A DNA stretch of 64,000 bases from assembly GCF_001625445.1 (NCBI RefSeq), contig NZ_LWHG01000033.1, positions 62,001-126,000 of the forward strand, given 5' to 3'. This DNA comes from Haladaptatus sp. R4 (lineage in GTDB: Archaea > Halobacteriota > Halobacteria > Halobacteriales > Haladaptataceae). The position numbers were made by a program, and so were the translations under genes. The notes beneath the pieces are model-generated. The model was not told the DNA's origin, ran no database searches, and worked only from the letters and a program-made list of their open reading frames with translations. This document shows positions 57,691 through 64,000 of this stretch, piece by piece. How positions within the stretch are numbered: the stretch's first letter is position 1; every line of letters begins with the position of its first letter.

Positions 57691-58572
57691 ATGGCAGAGG
57701 AACACAACAGCGGAGAACCGCGCGCCGTTTCTGTCGGCGTACTCAAAGGCGGGTTCGGAAAGACAACGACGGCGATTAACCTCGCTCGTGAATTAGCTCA
57801 TCGAAACGGCTCAGCTCTCGTTGTCGATCTCGACGACAACGGCCACATGAGCCAGAACCTCGGATTCACAGAGCAATATAGTGCCGAAGAGAATCACGCC
57901 GAAGCCGTTCTCATCAACGGTGAGGATCCAACGCAATACATTCAAACAGTAAGCCACGGGCTCGATATTTTCCCTGCCCACGTGCAACTCGAAGACGTCC
58001 AGAGTGGGCTAAAGGAAGCGACAATGGGAACGACACGACTCAAGGAAAATCTCATCAATCCGCTACTCGGTGATGAGTACGAGTACATTGTGGTCGACTG
58101 TCCAGCAAATCGAGGGAAGCTGAACGACAACGCAATGTACGCGACAGGGAATATCATCATCCCTCTTCGTGCAGAGAGTGGATACGAAAGCGGCCTCTCC
58201 AGTACCGTTCAACGGCTCGTTCAAGAAGCACGGCAGTACTTTGAGTTGAACATCCTCGCGATCACCCCCACAGACTTACAAGATCGCATCGACCAGGACA
58301 CGCGCGACCGTTCACTCCTCCAGGAGATCAATAATCGAGATGGTGTCTCGAAACTCGTGCCAAACTATGCGCGAATAACCAATGATGATTGGGAAGCGAT
58401 TGATCAAGGGAAACAAAACGGTAATCTGCCGGGGATTCGACACCGAGCGGCGATCGATCGTGCGCACGATGAAGGCGTTCCACTTCGAGACTACGATGAG
58501 ACGTGCGATCAGCTCGAAGCCTACGACGAACTCGCTCAAATCGTCGAGCAGGGGGAGGTGGTGCACAAATGA
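57691..58572 (+). CDS. parA: ParA/Soj-type partition ATPase
   Basis: 293 residues from the ATG at 57691; an upstream ATG-like start at 57670 lies in the repeat-rich leader. The deviant Walker A is VGVLKGGFGKTTTAIN, with the two lysines typical of MinD/ParA ATPases. SALVVDLDDNGHMSQNLGFT is the A' motif and YIVVDCPANRGKLNDNAMYA is Walker B. It should form dynamic filaments or gradients that segregate the replicon. It overlaps the next gene by 4 bp (ATGA). Repeats on both sides of the pair are candidate binding sites. Confidence 0.94.
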   Translation: MAEEHNSGEPRAVSVGVLKGGFGKTTTAINLARELAHRNGSALVVDLDDNGHMSQNLGFTEQYSAEENHAEAVLINGEDPTQYIQTVSHGLDIFPAHVQLEDVQSGLKEATMGTTRLKENLINPLLGDEYEYIVVDCPANRGKLNDNAMYATGNIIIPLRAESGYESGLSSTVQRLVQEARQYFELNILAITPTDLQDRIDQDTRDRSLLQEINNRDGVSKLVPNYARITNDDWEAIDQGKQNGNLPGIRHRAAIDRAHDEGVPLRDYDETCDQLEAYDELAQIVEQGEVVHK

Positions 58573-58973
58573 CGGCGTTTGACGATCTCGAAAATGCAAT
58601 CAACGAGGGAACAGAGAAGACATCAACTTCGAGCAGTTCGTCCGAGTCTGGCGCTTCGGAAGAATCGCAAACATCGAACGAATCTCACGACTCGCGCGAA
58701 TCGAAAACATCTGAAGAACCAAAAGATCCACGAAAAACACCTGCATTCGAGTTTTCTTCAAATCTACGACGGAGTATCTACACACGCGAAGAATCGTGGC
58801 AGGAGTTTGAGGATGCACGAGATCTAGAGATGACGCGAGAGTTGCGGGATGCTGGTGTCCGGAATCACGAGAGTCGTGAAGTTCACGATGCGATGGTTCG
58901 GTTAGCGGCGGAAAATCCCGAAAAGATGGCACAGTTAATCCTTGACGCACGCGGTGTCGACGAAGAACAGTAG
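58569..58973 (+). CDS. Putative ParA partner (centromere-binding adaptor)
   Basis: 134 residues. A Ser/Glu/Thr-rich, probably disordered region (about 15-57) is followed by KTPAFEFSSNLRRSIYTREE and a helical C-terminus with ESREVHDAMVRLAAENPEKM. The 4-bp overlap with parA is the usual gene order of a partition operon, where the second gene binds the centromere. No HTH or ribbon-helix-helix fold can be proven by eye, although the KTPAFEF and SIYTREE region could be a short ribbon-helix-helix or arm motif. Confidence 0.7.
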   Translation: MTAFDDLENAINEGTEKTSTSSSSSESGASEESQTSNESHDSRESKTSEEPKDPRKTPAFEFSSNLRRSIYTREESWQEFEDARDLEMTRELRDAGVRNHESREVHDAMVRLAAENPEKMAQLILDARGVDEEQ

Positions 58974-59170
58974 CTAAGGGAGTGCTTCAGCACATTCCAA
59001 AAGATCGTCCTCAGTCTGACAGATACACAGACTATCTGCTTCATCTAGCATATCAAAGATTGCAGTCTGCATTCCATGATACGGCTTCTCGAGATTGACA
59101 TTCGTATCAACTTCATCAGGATCGATGTCGGAAAAGTCACGCTGGAAAACAGCGTCTTTGTGAAATACCC
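58974..59170 (-). pseudogene. C-terminal gene remnant, unknown family
   Basis: One reverse frame yields about 65 residues of protein-like sequence (FQRDFSDIDPDEVDTNVNLE, MQTAIFDMLDEADSLCICQT) ending at a TAG at 58974-58976, directly abutting the stop of the partition gene. No start codon or N-terminal domain is found before 59170, so it is probably a truncated gene. Confidence 0.4.
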
Positions 59171-59248
59171 TACCCTACACGCTCGCTGACGCTCCCCTCT
59201 TAAGGCGGACGAGAATGTCACAGTCGTTTAACCGTTTGGATGTTTAAA

Positions 59249-59299
59249 CATCGTACGATTCTACCGACTCGTACGATTCGTGCGAATCTCAAACATCGC
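59249..59299. repeat. Downstream centromere-like repeats
   Basis: About 50 bp with ATCGTACGATTC, CTCGTACGATTCGTGCGAAT and AAACATCG. The motif family is the one upstream of parA. Its place just after the partition operon supports a two-sided centromere. Confidence 0.6.
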
Positions 59300-59462
59300 A
59301 GCAGTCAGGAAATTTGCGAAATACGCTTACTACCAGTTCTCGCCCGATCTGACGGAGAGCAAATTCGGGAACAAAACTATTCGAAGTTAGTATTGGATAC
59401 TAACTTCGGATGGTATAGATTATTTGAACCATCAACAGCTTTCTTGAATGTTCAACGTAGGA

Positions 59463-60725
59463 TCAGCTGCTTTGAAGATCAGACACGATACTCTGCTTCG
59501 TTTTTGGCTGTTCAAATACAGTATCGAGAACCATATCCGAGTCGCGCAAGAGGGAGTGTTCCCGATAGCTCCCTTCACTCTTGCCACCACCGGTATGCCG
59601 ATTTTCAGTGACGTCACTAAAGGCCCATTCTTTCAACAGTTCCAGCACTCGCTGGTGACTGAGGGGATTAGTTCCCTCACTCTTACAGACGTCTTCATAC
59701 ACACGGTAGATCTCGCCTGTGCTGAATGCTTGTTTCAGGGAAGATTTCTGTAGATAGGCGAGCGCGAATAGGACATATTTCGAATGGGGAGTCGATCCCC
59801 GAATTAGCTCTTGGAACCGCGACATTTCCGCATAATCCTGTGCTGCATCAACATGCTCCTCTGTGACACTAGAATCGCCATTCCGAGCAGCCAGCTTTCC
59901 AGCGCTCGAAAGAATTTCAATTGCTTTCCGTGCGTCACCATGCTCACGCGCGGCAAGCGCTGCTACGCGTGGGATAACACCATCTTCGAGAACATCGGGT
60001 TGGAATGCATCTCGCCGTTTACTCAGAATTTCACGGATTTGCCCGGCATCATACGGATGGAAGACGAGTTCATCGTCTTGGAAGCTGGATTTCACCCGCT
60101 CGTCAAGATTCTCGTAATACTCGATTTTGTTGCTGATTGCAACGACACCGATATAACAATCCGTTTTACCACTCTCTTCGGCTCTCGAGAGTTTAAATAA
60201 TATCTCATCGTCACCCAGTTTGTCAATCTCGTCGATAATAGCAATGAGAACATCAGCATCGTCAAGGAGCGTATAGAGATAATCCATATACTCACTAGAT
60301 CCGATCCCCTTATCTGGAATATTGAGTGAGCGGGTAGACTGGAATTCAGCTTGTTGGGAGAGAGACCGAGCGACGCGAGTAATAGTGTTTGCTTGATCGC
60401 AATCAATATAGGCAGAAATGAGAGAGACGTCGTTAGTTTGGGCGATTGCTCGAACACGTCCAGTGACGTGTCGGGAGACTAGCGATTTTCCTGATCCTGT
60501 TTTCCCGTATACAATCGCATTTCCGGGTGGATCGCCGAAAACACCTGGTTGGAGCAACTCTTCTATATCTTTGATTTCCGCGTCGCGACCGACGATGCGG
60601 TCGCTGTCAGGAACATGACCGATTCGAAGTAGCTCACGACGCGCGAAAATAGAGTCATTACGCTTGGTAAGTGGATCGTCAGCGAGGTCTTCTGGATCCG
60701 GCGTGGGGATAGGATCGTTTGGCAC
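59463..60725 (-). CDS. Orc1/Cdc6 family replication initiator
   Basis: About 420 residues. No ATG is available; the GTG at 60723-60725 gives a normal N-terminus (PNDPIPTPDPEDLADDPLTK). The AAA+ domain has RIVGRDAEIKDIEELLQPGV, Walker A IVYGKTGSGKS, Walker B VLIAIIDEIDKLG and sensor VVAISNKIEYY. The lid (HGDARKAIEILSSAGKLAAR) and a C-terminal winged helix follow. It is divergent from a cluster of canonical origin boxes at 60768-61183, the nearest only about 45 bp upstream of the start, so it is the obvious initiator for that origin. Confidence 0.94.
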   Translation of the reverse strand: MPNDPIPTPDPEDLADDPLTKRNDSIFARRELLRIGHVPDSDRIVGRDAEIKDIEELLQPGVFGDPPGNAIVYGKTGSGKSLVSRHVTGRVRAIAQTNDVSLISAYIDCDQANTITRVARSLSQQAEFQSTRSLNIPDKGIGSSEYMDYLYTLLDDADVLIAIIDEIDKLGDDEILFKLSRAEESGKTDCYIGVVAISNKIEYYENLDERVKSSFQDDELVFHPYDAGQIREILSKRRDAFQPDVLEDGVIPRVAALAAREHGDARKAIEILSSAGKLAARNGDSSVTEEHVDAAQDYAEMSRFQELIRGSTPHSKYVLFALAYLQKSSLKQAFSTGEIYRVYEDVCKSEGTNPLSHQRVLELLKEWAFSDVTENRHTGGGKSEGSYREHSLLRDSDMVLDTVFEQPKTKQSIVSDLQSS

Positions 60726-60767
60726 GTTATTACAACCCTTCAAGAAGGAGCATCTTAGTTCTACCGC

Positions 60768-61183
60768 ACCCCCGGTTTTCAGTGAAAAGCGTAGAACGAG
60801 TATCGAGAGCGTGTAAATATGGGCGGTTGGTAGTCAAAAAGCGACGAGAGACACCCCTCATTTTCAGTGAAACCAGTCGAGTGAGTAGCTACTTGATTCG
60901 ACCTGAACACGAGAACTTAAAAGCGGAGAAGTGACTTCATTGTCAGACACCACGTTTTCAGTGTAAAACACGACGACTACAACCGATTTTCACCCGCATA
61001 ACCACGTCACCAATATTGCTTCTACCCATAATTACTTATTATACTTTCTAGTTAAACTAGTAGAGTAGTTGAGAATCAGCTAGCGGTTCTGTTTTCACTG
61101 AAAACGAGGGGTCTCTCTAGTGGAATGCGTTCGATTTTCACGAGAGTAGAAACCGACTCCTGTTTTCACTGAAAACGAGGGGT
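60768..61183. other. Candidate replication origin with inverted ORB repeats
   Basis: Two perfect 22-bp boxes on the plus strand (61091-61112 and 61162-61183, TTTTCACTGAAAACGAGGGG) face three minus-strand boxes on the left: 60768-60788, 60853-60872 and the weaker 60948-60967 (each with TTTTCAGTGAAA or a close variant preceded by a C-rich run). Between lies an AT-rich block at about 61005-61075, the likely unwinding element. Core CACTGAAAACGAGGGGT closely matches the established haloarchaeal ORB. Inverted boxes around an AT-rich element next to orc1/cdc6 is the standard archaeal origin layout. Confidence 0.88.
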
Positions 61184-61468
61184 GTACGCATTCGTCGGAA
61201 GTGTTTCTAAAGAAAATATGGCGAGAGCTCTACGGGTGTCCCAGCTCGTAGTACTTCACATCAATAGCTGTGTAAAAATCGTAGGTAATCAAATCGGTAT
61301 TACTTACCACCCCTCGTCAGACACCACTGTACAAGTGAAGCTAGGAAGAGAGAGCCTAGTAAGAGATCATGGACCGACGCAACCTTGTTCTCAGCGAGAT
61401 CTGTTCTGAGATTGCGGATTCCTTCCATTCTACCGCGAGCAAGCCCTCGTGCCATCTGTTTCCGGCGG

Positions 61469-61620
61469 TCACTGAGAATCATTTGTTGTGGGATTGATCG
61501 CTGGAAGCTTCATTGATTGTGCAACGTCAGCAAGATTCTTGTCCGCACAAACGAACATGAGATCTTCTACAGGCAGGTAGGCCGAGTGCTTCGGGGCTTG
61601 ACCTCGAGGCGGTAATGAGA
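61469..61620 (-). pseudogene. C-terminal remnant of a PIN-domain protein
   Basis: A reverse frame gives about 50 residues with HSAYLPVEDLMFVCADKNLA and DVAQSMKLPAINPTTN, ending at a TGA at 61469-61471. The pattern (F/LVxAD..L...A...GLPVINP) resembles the C-terminus of VapC-like PIN-domain toxins. No N-terminal part or antitoxin is seen. Confidence 0.5.
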
Positions 61621-61661
61621 GAACCACCTAAGTCATTATCACGATAATCATTATCGTAAGA

Positions 61662-62558
61662 ATGTTCTATGACCGCGCCGACGAACTCGAGGGCACTCCA
61701 GACGGAACACGAACGGAATGACTTCAGTCTCGTCATCATCTATGGCCGTCGTCGAGTCGGAAAACAGAGCTGATCAAGGCGTTCTGTGAGAACCGCACCC
61801 ATCTCTATCACCTCGCATCGCAAGACTCGGCGAAAGTCCAACAAGAAAAATTGGTCGAGGAGTTAGCAGCCTACCAAGACGAACGAGTTCCACGTATCGA
61901 GGACTGGCACGATGCAGTCGATTACCTGGGAGAGACTCTCACAGGAGGCAAGCAAATCGTGGCTATCGACGAGTTTCCGTATCTCGTCGAATCGAGCGAT
62001 ACAGTGCTCTCTGCGTTCCAGAATCTCGTAGATACAGTGAAAGCGACATCGACCTCAACGCTCATTCTGTATGGATCGAGTATTAGCGTGATGGAATCGG
62101 AGATAATGGGACACGAGAGTCCACTGTACGGGCGGCGAACGGCACAAATCGACCTTCAGCCATTCACGTTTGCCGAGGCGAATGAGATTATCGACTATCC
62201 GTTTGAAGAACGCATCCGCTCGTTCGCAGTGACTGGCGGCATGCCGATGTACCTCACGCTCTTTGACTACGACGAGTCACTCGAAGCGAATCTCCTCCAG
62301 AATCACCTCTCGAAAACGTCGATCCTCTACGATGAACCTGAATTCTTACTTCGGACGGAACTACGCAACGCCCCCGTCGGCATATCTCTGGTAGAGGATT
62401 TGCGCGAGAAAGCGCATGAAGTCCGGTGGAAGACGAGTGAACGTGAGGAAGAATACGTACTTTTCTCGAAGTCTTGCTTCGAAAACGGGCTGCGAGATAA
62501 TCTTGATGATCGCTGGCAGTTGGTAGACCTCCAACAGCTTGCAGATATATTTGATTGA
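61662..62558 (+). pseudogene. Archaeal AAA-type ATPase (DUF234-like), degraded
   Basis: From ATG at 61662 the frame reads MFYDRADELEGT and then is broken; a second frame gives FSLVIIYGRRRVGK, the Walker A region, and a third continues with TELIKAFCENRTHLYHLASQ. It then reads VAIDEFPYLVES, the Walker B, and LILYGSSISVMESEIM, LYGRRTAQIDLQPFTFAEA. After about 62385 it jumps to a C-terminal segment (EDLREKAHEVRWKTSEREEE). Intact relatives are about 450 residues, so about 150-200 residues were deleted. It also lacks an intact N-terminus because of two frame changes. Confidence 0.78.
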
Positions 62559-62629
62559 TCAGTAGTTTGATTTCCACCACTATTTCAAGTCGAGTGGAGG
62601 TCTCACAAAGAGGAAAGCACCAACCCGGA

Positions 62630-62951
62630 CCAGTGCTTCCAACCACGTGTTTCTTTATAACCCCCTCCCACCCCACTGTTTCCAACTTCAGCGATCGACG
62701 AAACGCAATGCTCGAAGAAACAATGGAAGAAATACGTACTAACCACTTCTGAGGTTCACTAGCTACTCTTTTGTCGCTAGTACGGATATGGTTCTACTCT
62801 CTAATAAATAAATCTTTCCTATTATAATACTCGATGTATAGCTGCTCCACTTGTTCTGGTGGTGAAGTTGGAAATGGTGGGGGGAGTGTGTTTTATAAGT
62901 AAACGGCTAGTTGGAAGCGGTGGTATGGGGTGGAAACGTTGGAAGCGGTGG
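62630..62951. other. Candidate replication origin with a third repeat family
   Basis: Five copies of a 14-bp motif, GTTGGAARCRSTGG-like. Two lie on the minus strand on the left (62630-62643 and 62673-62686). Three lie on the plus strand on the right (62867-62880 GTTGGAAATGGTGG, 62910-62923 and 62938-62951 GTTGGAAGCGGTGG). An AT-rich block at about 62795-62835 lies between. The inverted layout and the downstream orc1/cdc6 start at 62984 match a haloarchaeal origin, but the motif differs from the ORB used at 60768-61183. Confidence 0.72.
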
Positions 62952-62983
62952 CTTTATTATGACATCCCGTGAGTAAAACTCAC

Positions 62984-64000
62984 ATGGGCTACTTTGACGA
63001 TGATGGGTTTCTCGATGAATACATCATCAAGGATCGGAGCGTCCTGAAACCGGAATACAAACCCAAGAAACTGGAAGAACGAGACGAGGAACTCGAAGAA
63101 TACGTGAAGCTCCTTCGACCACTGTTGAAGGGTTGGGATCTCGACAATATCTTTCTCTATGGACACTCGGGTGTTGGCAAGACCGTTGCAACCCGGACCC
63201 TGCTCCCCGACCTTCGAGGGACTGCTGAGGAGCAGGATATCGATGTCGATCTGCTTGAGATCAATTGTTCGTCAGCAAATACCTCGTATCAGTCGACAAT
63301 CGAACTCATCAATGAGGCACGGAGTCCCGAGTACCCACTGACGACACTCGACCTCGATAAACCTGAATTAAGTAAGACCGGCTACCCTGCTGAACAGGTC
63401 TACGATGAGCTTTTCGATGACCTCAACGAGGCTGCGGACAACATCATCCTCGTCCTTGACGAAGTGAATACGCTCGGCAGTGATAGTGAACTCCTCTATC
63501 AGCTCACGCGGGCTCAAACGATGCACAAACTCGAGGCTGAACTCTGTATTATCGGCATCAGCAACGACTTCAATTTCAGAGATGACCTTCCTGCTCGGGT
63601 GAAAGACACGCTCTGTGAAACCGAGCTTCACTTTCCCGCGTACGAACAGAGCGATCTCATTTCAATTCTGTCCCGCCGAGCCGAACAAGCGTTCTATGAG
63701 GACACGACTGAGACAGGGGTTATCGAACTGTGTGCAGCACTGGCATCTCGCGATCGTGGTTCTGCCCGTCAAGCAATTCGGCTGCTGCGTAAAGCGGCCG
63801 AACTTGCGGAGAACGAAGCCGTAGAATCGGATGATCTCGATTGCATCGAAGAGCAGCATGTCCGTGACGCTGAGGAGATCATCGAGCGAAAACTGGTGAC
63901 TACTGGGATTCGAAAGCTCACCACCCACCGAAAGTACGTCTTGCTCGCTGTAACGAATCTCGCTGCCCAGGGAAAGACGCCTGCACAGACGAGGGACATC
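62984..64000 (+). CDS. Orc1/Cdc6 family replication initiator (3' end outside window)
   Basis: 339 residues are visible from the ATG at 62984, and the frame runs off the right edge. The AAA+ domain has RSVLKPEYKPKKLEERDEEL, Walker A FLYGHSGVGKT, Walker B IILVLDEVNTLG and sensor-1 CIIGISNDFNF. The lid has DRGSARQAIRLLRKAAELAE. The final winged helix should be beyond the window. The first of the plus-strand motifs of the third repeat family ends only 33 bp before its ATG. Confidence 0.93.
   Translation, partial: MGYFDDDGFLDEYIIKDRSVLKPEYKPKKLEERDEELEEYVKLLRPLLKGWDLDNIFLYGHSGVGKTVATRTLLPDLRGTAEEQDIDVDLLEINCSSANTSYQSTIELINEARSPEYPLTTLDLDKPELSKTGYPAEQVYDELFDDLNEAADNIILVLDEVNTLGSDSELLYQLTRAQTMHKLEAELCIIGISNDFNFRDDLPARVKDTLCETELHFPAYEQSDLISILSRRAEQAFYEDTTETGVIELCAALASRDRGSARQAIRLLRKAAELAENEAVESDDLDCIEEQHVRDAEEIIERKLVTTGIRKLTTHRKYVLLAVTNLAAQGKTPAQTRDI

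Noticed and set aside
61182-61409. 75-residue forward frame starting at the last origin box
   Set aside because: No domain, no start signal and it runs through origin DNA and the edge of a PIN remnant on the other strand.

Overview
The window is haloarchaeal DNA, most likely part of a megaplasmid or secondary replicon. The evidence is the acidic proteins, a TFB-type transcription factor, an RdfA shape regulator, TrmB and FilR1-type regulators, three Orc1/Cdc6 initiators, ORB-like origin repeats and halophile-type insertion-sequence debris. No rRNA, tRNA or CRISPR array was seen.

Layout. (1) 1-3.0 kb: the end of a conjugation-like membrane gene cluster (VirB6/TrbL-like and VirB2/TrbC-like proteins) with a small divergent regulator and membrane gene. 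(2) 3.0-6.3 kb: an extra TFB, a winged-helix protein and RdfA. (3) 6.4-21.4 kb: first sugar block, with two GH2 glycosidases, an IclR regulator, a PfkB kinase relic, an oxidoreductase, galactonate dehydratase (DgoD), a sulfatase and a GH51 arabinofuranosidase. (4) 21.5-23.1 kb: origin-like repeats and orc1/cdc6 number 1. (5) 24.5-40 kb: second sugar block, with a DapA-family lyase, two Gfo/Idh/MocA oxidoreductases, two TIM-barrel isomerases, a complete Dpp/Opp-type ABC importer and an enolase-superfamily dehydratase. (6) 40.5-48.9 kb: an O2-dependent formylglycine-generating enzyme with three more sulfatases (one frameshifted), a GH2 fragment and an IS6-family element. (7) 49-57 kb: a decayed IS630 transposase, TrmB, SMR and MOSC genes, a MITE-like element, two plasmid genes, a regulator and a cytochrome P450 pseudogene fused at a deletion junction. 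(8) 57-64 kb: a ParA partition operon flanked by centromere-like repeats, then two more orc1/cdc6 genes, each beside its own family of inverted origin repeats.

How the genes fit together. I read regions 3, 5 and 6 as one locus for using a sulfated galactose- and arabinose-containing glycan. The ABC importer would bring in sulfated oligosaccharides. Four sulfatases without signal peptides, matured by the linked FGE, would remove sulfate inside the cell. The GH2 and GH51 enzymes would release galactose and arabinose, and DgoD, the enolase-family dehydratase, the DapA-family lyase and the oxidoreductases would feed oxidative pathways. The substrate is an inference; the enzyme families are read directly from motifs.

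Much of the DNA between genes is decayed: a PfkB relic, IS630/IS5 relics, a GH2 fragment, a PIN-domain remnant, an ATPase with frameshifts and an internal deletion, and several truncated genes. This fits a plastic accessory replicon.
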